DNA of 41,952 nt. Origin: Qipengyuania qiaonensis (lineage in GTDB: Bacteria > Pseudomonadota > Alphaproteobacteria > Sphingomonadales > Sphingomonadaceae). The stretch lies in NCBI RefSeq assembly GCF_019711515.1, contig NZ_JAIGNO010000018.1, positions 1 to 41,952 on the forward strand, written 5' to 3'. Below, piece after piece: positions 25,804 through 34,014 of the stretch (position 1 is its first letter; each line of letters opens with the position of its first letter). The notes beneath the pieces were generated by a model. It saw only the letters and a program-made list of their open reading frames with translations, was not told the origin of the DNA and did no database searches. The translations under genes were made by a program, and so were the position numbers.

Positions 25804-27125
25804 GTATGCCGGGAGACAATGTTTCGCGTAGACTTATCGCGGCCGCCCTGATCTCGTTGGCTTCGACCGCTTGTACGCAGACCACCTCCCAAAGCCCGTT
25901 GGCTGGGATTGATGCCGATCGGGTGGTCGCTATTGCGGACGGCGATTTTCGCGCGTCGAGCTACTTCGACGGCAAACTGTCCGCGGATGATGCGTTGTTC
26001 GCCGATCGGCTTCTGGTTTGGGAACGCAGTTCATCCACGCCGCGCTCATTCGCTGTCAGCAACTCGGTAACCAGTCCTCCCGAAGTGCTCGCGGTATCTC
26101 CTGACGGCCGGTACGCATATGTCGTCGAACGCCTTGGCAAGCGTGACGCGCGCATGACCGAAATTGGGGACCTTCCGCCCGGCGGCCTCCTGACCGCGGT
26201 TGACCTCGCAGCCGACGGGCCTGTGACCTCGACCATGCGCATCGAGGGCAATCTCGAAGCCATCGACCTCAGCGACGACGGACGCATGATCGCGGTCGTT
26301 TCGAACGCCATCGGTCGGCCACTGCTTCATCTTGTTCCGGTCGATGGAACGCGTTTCGAAGACCCGACCGTTGTCCCGCTCGCCGACCTAGCGCTGCGAA
26401 ATTCCCCAACCGGTACGGGAACGCCGATGGCGAGTGCCGTCTTCTGGCAACCGGGCACCCGGAACCTCGCCGTGACCATCAACACGCTGGACAGAGTCGT
26501 CATGCTGCGGACGTTCGAGACGGTGAACGGTGCGCGTGTCGAACCTTGGGGTCCGCCGGTCGATGTCGGCAGCGATCCTTTCACGGGGCGCTTCACACCC
26601 GATGGCCGACATTTCCTTACGCTCGAGTGGGGCCGCGATCTCGATGCCGACGATCTCGCCGGTCGCCTGCCGACGTGGCCCTCACGGATAGGTGTCGTTC
26701 GCGTCGCGCGATCTGAGAGTGATCGCCATACCTATTTGCCGGGCCCCGAGACCGATCTGTCTTCCGAGGGGATCGCGGTGAGTCCGGACGGCAATCTGGT
26801 AGCCGCGATCAGCATGCGGGGTACACCTTTTCCGAAGAGTTCTGATCGGAATACGCCGAACGCCAGCGTCATCCTGTTTTCTATCGATCCTTTCACAGGA
26901 TTATTGACCAGGAGGGACCGTCGCGAGTTTCCCGGGCTTCTTCCCGAAGGAGCTGCGTTTGATAGGACAGGCCGACATCTGCTGGTTACTGCCTTTGAAC
27001 GAACCAGTGCAGAGGGCGGAGCTATCTTTGTTTTTGGCATCAGCCAATCGCCGTCAGGAGTTGGTCTTGAGGGTGTCAACGTAATTCCAACCGTACATGG
27101 ACCTCATCATGTGGTGATCCGATAG
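25800..27125 (+). CDS. Exported beta-propeller protein (lactonase-like), possible lipoprotein
   Basis: A 441-residue protein with an N-terminal signal (RRLIAAALISLASTACTQ) whose Cys may be lipidated, although STAC is a weak lipobox. The rest consists of repeated blades with SPDGRYAYVVE, LSDDGRMIAVVS, FTPDGRHFLTLEW, VSPDGNLVAAISM and FDRTGRHLLVTAF, as in seven-bladed 6-phosphogluconolactonase-like or YncE-like propellers. The GTG start overlaps the CMD fusion stop by four bases; ATG 25806 is an alternative. With the Tat-type SDR and CMD-ABM protein it forms a three-gene envelope module. A lactonase step after an SDR oxidation would make sense, but no catalytic residues can be claimed. Confidence 0.78.
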   Translation: MSMPGDNVSRRLIAAALISLASTACTQTTSQSPLAGIDADRVVAIADGDFRASSYFDGKLSADDALFADRLLVWERSSSTPRSFAVSNSVTSPPEVLAVSPDGRYAYVVERLGKRDARMTEIGDLPPGGLLTAVDLAADGPVTSTMRIEGNLEAIDLSDDGRMIAVVSNAIGRPLLHLVPVDGTRFEDPTVVPLADLALRNSPTGTGTPMASAVFWQPGTRNLAVTINTLDRVVMLRTFETVNGARVEPWGPPVDVGSDPFTGRFTPDGRHFLTLEWGRDLDADDLAGRLPTWPSRIGVVRVARSESDRHTYLPGPETDLSSEGIAVSPDGNLVAAISMRGTPFPKSSDRNTPNASVILFSIDPFTGLLTRRDRREFPGLLPEGAAFDRTGRHLLVTAFERTSAEGGAIFVFGISQSPSGVGLEGVNVIPTVHGPHHVVIR

Positions 27126-27184
27126 TACATAGGGGGGTCATCAGCAGTGAGGCTACGCTGCTGTTTAGTGGTTTGGAAAAATGA

Positions 27185-28138
27185 ATGCCTTTCGATATCC
27201 GCCAATTACGCTTTGCAATCGCAGCGGCGGATCATGGCAGCTTCTATCGCGCGGCGCGCGCGCTCGATGTCGAGCAATCGACACTCAGCCGTTCTATTTT
27301 AAAGCTCGAACGCTCGCTCGGCAGCGATCTGTTCGCCCGTACGCGTGCTGGAGTGACCATCACGCCGATCGGTCAGCAGTTTTTGCGTAACGCGCGCCCG
27401 ATGGTCGCCAATGCGGACCGCATGATCGCGACTACGCGAGCTGCGGGGAAAGGCCGTGCGGGAGGTCTCACCATCGGATTCAACGGCTCGGTCTCGGCGG
27501 GCAATCTGCGCGCAACACTGGTCGCCGCGAGGAGGGAGAACCCAGATGTGGAAATCCGTGGCGCCGAAGCGGATCGCAGCGCGCTTTTCGCAAGGCTAGA
27601 CAGCGGTGAGATCGATATCGCGATCCTGATGGGCGAGATCGCCAGCGACGATTATCGCCATGCTTCCTTCTGGAGCGAGCATGTGTTCGTTGCGTTGTCG
27701 CAGAGCCATGTGCTTTCGGAGCGCGAGATCCTTAATTGGACCGATTTGCGTGATGAGCGCTTCGTAGTGCCGACCGCCGATCCCGGTCCGGACATTCGCG
27801 ACCTGCTGATCGGGCGGCTCTGGCAATCGGGCGCACGACCGGATGTCCAGTTTCATTGCGTGAGCCGCGAGACGATACTCAGCCTGATCGGCGCAACCGG
27901 ACTGCTCACACTGGCCTGCGAAGGCACGACCGGGGCGCGCTATCCCGATGTCGTCTATCGGCCGGTTCATGGCGAACAGGGTCCGGCGCTGATTGCTTAT
28001 TCAGGTTACTGGCGCGAGGACAACGTCAATCCCGCGCTCAAACGTTTTCTCGCTTTCGTCCGCAATCGCTACGCGCTGTCTTTTGAAATCGGCGCGATAA
28101 CGACGGATAGCAATCCGCCAATGGGGGAGGTGCCATGA
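27185..28138 (+). CDS. LysR-family regulator beside the trb operon
   Basis: A 317-residue LysR-type regulator: DNA-binding domain MPFDIRQLRFAIAAADHGSF, AARALDVEQSTLSRSILKLE and LFARTRAGVTITPIG, then an effector domain (LTIGFNGSVSAGNLRATL, EIDIAILMGE, HVFVALSQSHVLS). LysR genes of this kind are often found just past trbI-DUF2274 in alphaproteobacterial conjugative elements, so it probably belongs to the element and may regulate transfer or cargo genes. The final ATGA overlaps the start of the small EexN-like gene, indicating coupled translation. It converges on the trb operon. Confidence 0.9.
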   Translation: MPFDIRQLRFAIAAADHGSFYRAARALDVEQSTLSRSILKLERSLGSDLFARTRAGVTITPIGQQFLRNARPMVANADRMIATTRAAGKGRAGGLTIGFNGSVSAGNLRATLVAARRENPDVEIRGAEADRSALFARLDSGEIDIAILMGEIASDDYRHASFWSEHVFVALSQSHVLSEREILNWTDLRDERFVVPTADPGPDIRDLLIGRLWQSGARPDVQFHCVSRETILSLIGATGLLTLACEGTTGARYPDVVYRPVHGEQGPALIAYSGYWREDNVNPALKRFLAFVRNRYALSFEIGAITTDSNPPMGEVP

Positions 28139-28437
28139 CGCAAGGCAAGACCGTGATCATCATGCTCGTTGTTCTATTAATCGGGTTTGGTGCCGGGTTC
28201 GTGCTGCGACCGGTCATCGCTCCGCCTGGCGCATCTTCGGTCGCGTCGTCGGTTCCCGCAGCGCAATCCCTTGAAGCGCGAGGCATCCAGTATTTCGAAG
28301 CCAATGTCGAGGAAGCCCGACATGTAGTCGAGGGCTGCCGCAGCGGCTCGGTCCGCGGCGCCGAATGCGCCAAGGCCGAAGAGGCGATCATAAGAGTTGA
28401 GGCGGATGAGAGACGACAGCGCTTTCTGGGTCAGTGA
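28135..28437 (+). CDS. Small EexN-like membrane protein, putative entry exclusion
   Basis: A 100-residue protein with one N-terminal membrane segment (VIIMLVVLLIGFGAGFVL) and a short outer domain. The outer part, IQYFEANVEEARHVVEGC followed ten residues later by EC-AKAEEAI, matches the pattern of EexN/TrbK-type entry-exclusion proteins: an aromatic pair, a helix, then two Cys spaced about ten residues apart and NA/KAEEA. These proteins sit in the envelope and block uptake of the same element. It overlaps the LysR gene by four bases. Its stop codon directly abuts the stop of DUF2274 on the other strand, with no base between. Assignment is by pattern and context only. Confidence 0.6.
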   Translation: MTQGKTVIIMLVVLLIGFGAGFVLRPVIAPPGASSVASSVPAAQSLEARGIQYFEANVEEARHVVEGCRSGSVRGAECAKAEEAIIRVEADERRQRFLGQ

Positions 28438-28677
28438 CTACACGCGTAATGGTTCGGCCTTCGCCGCGCGCCGGTGTTTCGCGAATCCGCGATCGGTCGC
28501 CATGAATCGCGCGAGCATCGGCGCAATGAGCTTTTCCGGTGGGACCGGATCGCCGCCAGTCTCGGCCGCGAGCGCAGCCGCGTAGGCGACAAGATCGCGA
28601 TATACTACAGCGGGCAATTCGATCGTAAGCTTCGCTGGCTTGTCGTCGACCAGCGGCCCGAGTTTGAGCTTGGTCAT
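28438..28677 (-). CDS. DUF2274 protein, last gene of the trb operon
   Basis: A 79-residue DUF2274 protein (MTKLKLGPLVDDKPAKLTIE, VVYRDLVAYAAALAAETG, PEKLIAPMLARFMATDRGF). The longer open frame is discarded because the ATG at 28677 overlaps the trbI stop by four bases. The family is regularly found directly after trbI in alphaproteobacterial conjugation clusters. The short length and basic end suggest a DNA-binding or accessory role, possibly ribbon-helix-helix; function is not established. Confidence 0.85.
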   Translation of the reverse strand: MTKLKLGPLVDDKPAKLTIELPAVVYRDLVAYAAALAAETGGDPVPPEKLIAPMLARFMATDRGFAKHRRAAKAEPLRV

Positions 28678-29945
28678 CGCGCGCCTCCGAGAGGTTCGAG
28701 AATCAGGTCGCGCGTCAAGATCACGCGAAGCGGATGGCCGGGCCGGATGGTGAGCGTCGGCTGCACTTTGAGCTGGCGGTCGACGATCCGCTGCCCGGCC
28801 TGGTTGATCGTATCCTGACTGCCGCGGCGCAACGCGCTGATGAGATCGTCCTCGCCATCCGCGCCGAGTTCGACACCCAAGCCCAGCAACGTCGAGACCG
28901 CCGCCGCCCGAAGCAGATTGCCCCAATGCTGATCGACACGATCCTGTAGGCCCGCGAACCCGGCACCATCGCCGGAAGGCTGGCGGTCGAGCGCGATCGA
29001 ACGGCCGCCGGGCAGGATCAGCCGGTCCCAAGCAAGCAGCACGCGGGTCTGACCGGCGGCGATGTCGCTGTCATATTCGCCGATCAGCCGCGAACCTTGC
29101 GGAATGAGCAGGATGCGGCCGGTCGGGCTATCATAGACATTGGCGGTCACCTGCGCGGTGATTTGTCCGGGGAGGTCGGAGCGGATGCCGGTTATAAGCG
29201 CGGCCGGGATGATGCTGCCCGCTTGCAGGATGTTGGGCGATACGGGCGCCGTTAGCCTCTCGGCACTGGCCGTGCGCCGGTCGGACGCACGTTCGAGAAA
29301 GGCGCGTCGTTGATCCTGACCGCTCTCGGCCGCCGGAGCCGACTGCGGATCGGCATCAGGGGTGGTCGGGAAAGGAGCGAGGCTCGGGAGCGAAGGAATG
29401 GCTACCGAAGCGCCAGTCCCACCACCACCGCTTCCACCAAGGAACACGTTGCTCGTTCGCGCGGCATCGCGCTCCTGCTCGGCGCGCTGACGTGCGGCCT
29501 CGGCGGCCTGGACGCGCGGATCCGGCGGCTTAGCTTTGGCGCCGATCGGCGGCAGCGGCACGTCTTCTCCGCGTTCCTGAGCCGCGACGATCGGCCCGCC
29601 GAGATCGCCGGGAAGAGGCGGACCCAATTGCGGCACGTCGGCATAGTCGCGCGGCCCGGAGGTGATGGTCTCGGCTTCCGAGCGGCTCTCAGTGTTGAAG
29701 AGTTCCTCCGACGCGCGGTCTTCGGACGGGAGCAGCGCGTAGATCAGCGCGCCGCCGATACCGAGACCGGCGATGCCGCCGATGACGGCCAGCGCCTTGC
29801 GCGACAGGCGCACGACCCTCGGCGCGTCGCCGCGCAACTGGAACGGCTGCGGGTCGGAAGGTGTGCGTGGCGGGACTTCGTGCGATTGATCCAGCTCATC
29901 CGCCTCATCCGGTTCGGCAGCGACTTTTTTAGGATCGTTGCTCAT
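28674..29945 (-). CDS. trbI: TrbI, VirB10-like core channel protein
   Basis: A 423-residue VirB10-type subunit that spans the envelope and forms part of the outer-membrane core complex. It has an acidic N-terminal cytoplasmic tail, one membrane helix (about residues 50-72, LAVIGGIAGLGIGGALIYALLP split by charges), a Pro/Ala-rich periplasmic linker with a coiled stretch (RQRAEQERDAA), and the conserved C-terminal beta domain (ILQAGSIIPAALITGIRSDLPGQ, LLIPQGSRLIGEYDS, LLAWDRLILPGGRSI, GHPLRVILTRDLIL). Overlaps of four bases with trbG and DUF2274 show a tight operon. Confidence 0.95.
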   Translation of the reverse strand: MSNDPKKVAAEPDEADELDQSHEVPPRTPSDPQPFQLRGDAPRVVRLSRKALAVIGGIAGLGIGGALIYALLPSEDRASEELFNTESRSEAETITSGPRDYADVPQLGPPLPGDLGGPIVAAQERGEDVPLPPIGAKAKPPDPRVQAAEAARQRAEQERDAARTSNVFLGGSGGGGTGASVAIPSLPSLAPFPTTPDADPQSAPAAESGQDQRRAFLERASDRRTASAERLTAPVSPNILQAGSIIPAALITGIRSDLPGQITAQVTANVYDSPTGRILLIPQGSRLIGEYDSDIAAGQTRVLLAWDRLILPGGRSIALDRQPSGDGAGFAGLQDRVDQHWGNLLRAAAVSTLLGLGVELGADGEDDLISALRRGSQDTINQAGQRIVDRQLKVQPTLTIRPGHPLRVILTRDLILEPLGGAR

Positions 29946-30955
29946 CGCCCACGCTCCCGCCCGTCGTCGCGGATTATCCGTACACGCTTTTCGCTGCGCC
30001 GGTCGCCCAAGCGCAGTTCGGCGACGGCGAACAGGCGGTCGACGACCATGTATCGCCCTTGGACGCGGTAATTGACGAGTTCGGCGTCGCCCGTCGCACC
30101 GGTTACGAAAAGCGGCGGCATCTCGCCCTGCGCGATCCCGGCCGGAAACTCGATGAACACCTGCCGCCCGTCATCGAACGCGCGCACGGGCTGCCACGGC
30201 ACGCGGTCGCCTTCGATCCGGTAGCGGAAATTGAGCGAAGCGAGATCGACCCCGCTTGCCACCGGCGCGGCGGAAGCCGCTGCCGCATTGACGCCGCGCA
30301 ATGCGATCAACTCGTCCTGCGGATAAGTCCAGGAGACCGAGGCCATGTAGGTTGACGGGGTTGCGTGCAGTTCGAGATGATAAGTGCGCCGATCAGTGTT
30401 GATGACGAGATTGGTTGAAAGATCCGGCCGGGTCGGCTTGACCAAGATATGGACGCGGGCGCTAGGCCCGCTCCTGCTGACCGTATCGCCGATGATCCAG
30501 CGTACGGTGTCTCCCGCCGCGACCGGACCTGGGCCAACGAGCTGCTCGCCTTCCTGCAATGCGATGTCGGTCACCTGCCCGGGTGCTGTATAGATCTGGT
30601 AGAGCGCGCCGTCGGTCCAGGGATAGCGTTGGATGGCGTTCAAGAACCCGTCGCGCACGGGCTGCACGCGCGCTGCGTCGTTGGCATCACCGATGCGGCG
30701 GCGCGGATCCGCGAGTTCCGCATTGGCCTCGTCATCCGATACAGACTTCAGCTGGCCGGGCAGCGGCAGCGGTTCGGGGATCGCCACCACTTGGACCGGG
30801 TGCGGCGGCTCGGGAGAGAGCGTTGCAGCGATTTCGCGTGGCGGATCGTCGTAGGCGAAATCCGGAAGATCGGATGTGGTGGCACAGCCAGCGAGGGCGA
30901 CGGCGGAGGCGAGCATCGCTGCTACAGCGGCGCGGTGAGTGTATGGCGATGTCAT
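29942..30955 (-). CDS. trbG: TrbG, VirB9-like outer-membrane lipoprotein
   Basis: A 337-residue VirB9-type component. The signal ends in a good lipobox (AVALAGC, lipidated Cys at about residue 23). The central and C-terminal parts match TrbG: YPWTDGALYQIYTAPGQVTDIALQ broken by family spacing, VRWIIGDTVS, HILVKPTRPDLSTNLVINTDRRTYHLEL-type segment, and the C-terminal FDDGRQVFIEFP, YMVVDRLFAVAELRLG that contacts VirB7/VirB10. In many systems VirB9 is soluble and VirB7 is the lipoprotein; here TrbG itself carries the lipid site. Overlaps trbF and trbI by four bases each. Confidence 0.95.
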   Translation of the reverse strand: MTSPYTHRAAVAAMLASAVALAGCATTSDLPDFAYDDPPREIAATLSPEPPHPVQVVAIPEPLPLPGQLKSVSDDEANAELADPRRRIGDANDAARVQPVRDGFLNAIQRYPWTDGALYQIYTAPGQVTDIALQEGEQLVGPGPVAAGDTVRWIIGDTVSRSGPSARVHILVKPTRPDLSTNLVINTDRRTYHLELHATPSTYMASVSWTYPQDELIALRGVNAAAASAAPVASGVDLASLNFRYRIEGDRVPWQPVRAFDDGRQVFIEFPAGIAQGEMPPLFVTGATGDAELVNYRVQGRYMVVDRLFAVAELRLGDRRSEKRVRIIRDDGRERGR

Positions 30956-31635
30956 TGCGACAGCTCCTTCGACCAGTTGAGAGCATTGACGAATATGCCG
31001 AGCGGGTTGGCGCGCAGGCCGTCTGGGGTGCGCGGCGGCTGCACGGTGATGGTGAGGATCGCCGACCAGCGTTCGGTCGCGGTGAGACTGCCATCCTGAT
31101 ATCGGCGCTCGGTCCAGGCGACGCGGAAGCTGTCGGGTGAGGCGCGGATGACGCTCGATACCTCGACCGCGACCTGCACCCGGCCGACCTCGGCGAAGGG
31201 GTCGTTGGCGCGCGCGTAATCGTTCAATGCCAGCGCGCCGCGATCGGTGGTAAAGTCGTAGGCGCGCAGCCAGTTCTGCCGCACGATCACAGGATCGGCG
31301 GGAACCGAGCGCACCTGTTCGATGAAGCGCGCGAGATGGAACGCGATCTGCGGATCGGTCGGACTGTAACCGGCTTCGGCAGGCGCGACGGCCTGAGCCT
31401 CGCCTAGCGCATCGACCTCGACCACCCAGGGGACGATATGGCCGCGCGCCGATTGCCAGACCAGACCGCCCGCGAGCGCGCCCGACAGCGCAAGCGTCCC
31501 GAAGAAGGCGAGCCGCCAGTTCTTCGCCTGCACGCGCGCCGAACCGATGCGGTCGTCCCAGGCCTGTGCCGCGCGCTGGTAGGGGGTCACCGGTTCGGGC
31601 GTCTGGCCGTAGCGGATGGAGGGTCGTCGAAACAT
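30952..31635 (-). CDS. trbF: TrbF, VirB8-like assembly protein
   Basis: A 227-residue VirB8-type bitopic protein. A cytoplasmic N-terminus (MFRRPSIRYG, TPYQRAAQAWDDRIG) precedes a single membrane helix (RLAFFGTLALSGALAGGLVW) and a periplasmic NTF2-like domain (HLARFIEQVRSVPADP, NWLRAYDF, VAWTERRYQDGSLTATERW). The start at 31635 has AAGGA at a suitable distance and is four bases after the trbL stop; an upstream Met at 31659 would overlap trbL. It is expected to nucleate channel assembly. Confidence 0.94.
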   Translation of the reverse strand: MFRRPSIRYGQTPEPVTPYQRAAQAWDDRIGSARVQAKNWRLAFFGTLALSGALAGGLVWQSARGHIVPWVVEVDALGEAQAVAPAEAGYSPTDPQIAFHLARFIEQVRSVPADPVIVRQNWLRAYDFTTDRGALALNDYARANDPFAEVGRVQVAVEVSSVIRASPDSFRVAWTERRYQDGSLTATERWSAILTITVQPPRTPDGLRANPLGIFVNALNWSKELSQ

Positions 31636-31639
31636 TGCT

Positions 31640-32947
31640 TCAATCCTTCTCTCTGACATCGACCGAGGCGCCGCCGCCCCCGCCGTCGCCCGAGCGCAGC
31701 GTATGGGCGGCGACGGTCGCGCCGTGGGACATGGTCTGACGGCGTTTCATCGCGGACGCCCAGGCAGGCTGACCGTCGGGCGCAGATGCAGTTGCGGGCG
31801 CGCTTCCGGAGAACGTGGCGCCAGCGGCGGTAGCGCCCGCGCGGCCGCCCGATCGGTAGTTGTCCTTGAGGGACGAGGCGGCCTTGCGCAGCGGCGAGGT
31901 AGCCGCGCCGAGCGTGGCCTTGCCGACTCCTGCGGCCCCGCCCGCCACCGCCGCACCACCGCTCTTCCCGGCCGATCCGAGCGCGTAGGCGCTGCGCGCT
32001 CCGCCCGCGGCGAACGCGGTTCCCTTCGCGGCTCCGGCGGCAGCGCCTAATGCAGCGCCGGTGCCAAGCGTGGCCGCAGCGGCGCCGCCGACCACCACCC
32101 CGCCCGCCGCGAGCGCCGTCCCAGCGGCAGCGCCTGCGCCGAGCGCCGGGCCGCCCGAGACGATGCCGTTGGCGATCGACGGGCCGAAAATGCCGAGACC
32201 GAGCAGGCAGAGCGAGGCGAGCACGATGGTCATCGCGTCCTCGATCGTCGGCTGCTGGCCGCCGAACCCGGCGCGAAACTCCTCGAACAAAGTCGAGCCG
32301 ATGCCGACGATGACCGCGAGCACCAGTACCTTGACGCCCGAGGAGACGACGAGGCCCAGCACGCGCTCGGCCATGAAGGCGGTCTTGCCGAACAGTCCGA
32401 AGGGGATGAGCACGAAGCCTGCGAGCGTTGCCAGCTTGAACTCGATCAGCGTGATGAAGAGCTGGATCGCAAGGATGAAGAAGGCGAGGATGACGAACAG
32501 CCAGGCGATCAGCAGCACCGCGATCTGGATGAAGTTCTCGAAGAAGGCGACGTAGCCCATCAGCTCGGAGATCGATTCGAGGATCGGCTGCCCGGCTTCC
32601 AGACCGACCTGCGCGACGCGGCCGGGCTGGAGCAGTTCGGCGGCAGTGAACCCGGTGCCCGAGGCTTGCAGGCCGAGCCCGGCGAAGCTTTCGAAGACGA
32701 TGCGCGCGAGCGCGTTCCAGTTGGAGATGATATAGGCGAAGATGCCGATGAAGAGCGTCTTCTTGATGAGCCGGGCGAGAATGTCGTCGTCCGCACCCCA
32801 GGTCCAGAACAGCGCGGCGAGCGTCACGTCGATGACGATCAGCGTGGTCGCGATGAACGCGACCTCGCCGCCGAGCAGACCGAACCCGCTGTCGATATAG
32901 CGGGTGAAGACATCGAGGAAGCGATCGACGACGCCGGTGCCGCCCAT
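31640..32947 (-). CDS. trbL: TrbL, VirB6-like polytopic channel protein
   Basis: A 435-residue VirB6-type inner-membrane protein. The N-terminal 60 residues (MGGTGVVDRFLDVFTRYIDSG, VAFIATTLIVIDVTLAALFW) and some six hydrophobic helices up to about residue 260 are typical (YIISNWNALARIVFESF, TLAGFVLIPFGLFGKTAFMAERVLG). The C-terminal 170 residues are Ala/Gly/Ser-rich and low in complexity. The longer frame is cut because the ATG at 32947 follows GAGGAG directly and is one base after the trbK stop. It forms part of the inner-membrane passage for substrate. Confidence 0.94.
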   Translation of the reverse strand: MGGTGVVDRFLDVFTRYIDSGFGLLGGEVAFIATTLIVIDVTLAALFWTWGADDDILARLIKKTLFIGIFAYIISNWNALARIVFESFAGLGLQASGTGFTAAELLQPGRVAQVGLEAGQPILESISELMGYVAFFENFIQIAVLLIAWLFVILAFFILAIQLFITLIEFKLATLAGFVLIPFGLFGKTAFMAERVLGLVVSSGVKVLVLAVIVGIGSTLFEEFRAGFGGQQPTIEDAMTIVLASLCLLGLGIFGPSIANGIVSGGPALGAGAAAGTALAAGGVVVGGAAAATLGTGAALGAAAGAAKGTAFAAGGARSAYALGSAGKSGGAAVAGGAAGVGKATLGAATSPLRKAASSLKDNYRSGGRAGATAAGATFSGSAPATASAPDGQPAWASAMKRRQTMSHGATVAAHTLRSGDGGGGGASVDVREKD

Positions 32948-32948
32948 G

Positions 32949-33248
32949 TCAGTTCTCCTCGGTCGCGAGTTGATCGGCGGGTGCCACCGTCCGCACTCTG
33001 CCATCGAAGAACCGCCGCCGGTTCTCGGCCCAGGCGGCAAGGCAATCGCGGTCCTCCGCACCCGCCGCGCCGAGCGCCTGGCAGCGGCGCAGTTCGGCGA
33101 GCAGCGGATCGGTCCCGGCGGGTTCGATCACGAAGGAAGGCTCTTCGCGCACCGGTTCGGGTGCGCGGCTCATCTCGATCGCGGTCATGGTGACCGCGAT
33201 CGCGACGAACCCGATAGCGCCGATGCGCGCGAGGCTCTTGGGTTCCAC
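32949..33248 (-). CDS. TrbK-alt, putative entry-exclusion protein
   Basis: A 99-residue small membrane protein between trbJ and trbL. MEPKSLARIGAIGFVAIAVTMT-type membrane helix with AIEMSRAPEP following, and the C-terminal ELRRCQALGAAGAEDRDCLAAWAENRRRFF with two Cys, match the TrbK-alt family, named as putative entry-exclusion proteins from their position. The start is GTG. It would sit in the inner membrane facing the periplasm. The spacing of Cys resembles that of the EexN-like protein at the other end of the operon, though the sequences differ. Confidence 0.88.
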   Translation of the reverse strand: MEPKSLARIGAIGFVAIAVTMTAIEMSRAPEPVREEPSFVIEPAGTDPLLAELRRCQALGAAGAEDRDCLAAWAENRRRFFDGRVRTVAPADQLATEEN

Positions 33249-33256
33249 GGGTGTTC

Positions 33257-34012
33257 TCAGTCGCGGAACATGCGCGCGTTGCCGGGCTCGTAGCCGACGC
33301 GCGGGGTGAGGAAGCGGCGCAGCTGCTCGCGCGCCTGCGCCTTGGCGGCGGCGCGCTCGGCCATGTCGAGCGATTGAGCCCGGCCCTGCGCCGCGATCAG
33401 CGCCGTGAGGTCCGCAAGCTGCTGCGACTGCAGCGCGACGAGCTGGTTCCCCGCCTGCGCGGCCTGGAGCGCGCCGGTCGCCGACTGGCTGGCGGTGACG
33501 AGCCGTTCCAAGCTGGCGCGCGAGCCATCGATATTTCCAACGACGCCCGCCTGAATCTTCAGCGCATCCTCGAAGGCCGCGACGCTGGTCTGCCAGCGTG
33601 ATTGTGCGTCGGTCACGAGCTGGCGATCGGAGCCGGACCGGTTGGTGCCGCGATAGTTTTGCGCGAACGCCTGATCGATCTGCTGGACATCGTAGGCGAG
33701 CCGCTGCGCTTGGCCGAGCAATTGCTGGGTGCGCTGGAACTGCGCCTGCACTTCCTGAAGCTGATTGAGCGGCAGCGAGGTCAGGTTGCGCGCTTCGTTG
33801 AGGAGCGATTGCGCCTCATTCTGGAGGCTCGCAATCTGGTTGTTTATCTGTTCGAGCGCGCGGGCGGCCTGGAGCACGTTCTGCGCGTAATTGGTCGGAT
33901 CCTTGACGATCATCTGCGCCTGCGCGGGCGTATTCATGGCGGCGACGCCGAGCATGCTGGTGGTGGCAAGCACGCCGGCCATCATGGCGCGGCGCAAGAG
34001 GGGCTGGGTCAT
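33257..34012 (-). CDS. trbJ: TrbJ, VirB5-like pilus-associated protein
   Basis: A 251-residue exported VirB5-type protein. The signal peptide (RRAMMAGVLATTSMLGVAA, cleavage near AQAQ) is followed by MIVKDPTNYAQNVLQAARALEQINNQI and long amphipathic helices rich in Gln (NEAQSLLNEARNL, LNQLQEVQAQFQRTQQLLGQAQRL), typical of TrbJ. The longer frame upstream is only overlap with trbE; AAGGAA before the ATG at 34012 and the signal peptide set the start. It is thought to sit at the pilus tip or base and help contact with the recipient. Two bases separate it from trbE. Confidence 0.95.
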   Translation of the reverse strand: MTQPLLRRAMMAGVLATTSMLGVAAMNTPAQAQMIVKDPTNYAQNVLQAARALEQINNQIASLQNEAQSLLNEARNLTSLPLNQLQEVQAQFQRTQQLLGQAQRLAYDVQQIDQAFAQNYRGTNRSGSDRQLVTDAQSRWQTSVAAFEDALKIQAGVVGNIDGSRASLERLVTASQSATGALQAAQAGNQLVALQSQQLADLTALIAAQGRAQSLDMAERAAAKAQAREQLRRFLTPRVGYEPGNARMFRD

Positions 34013-34014
34013 AT

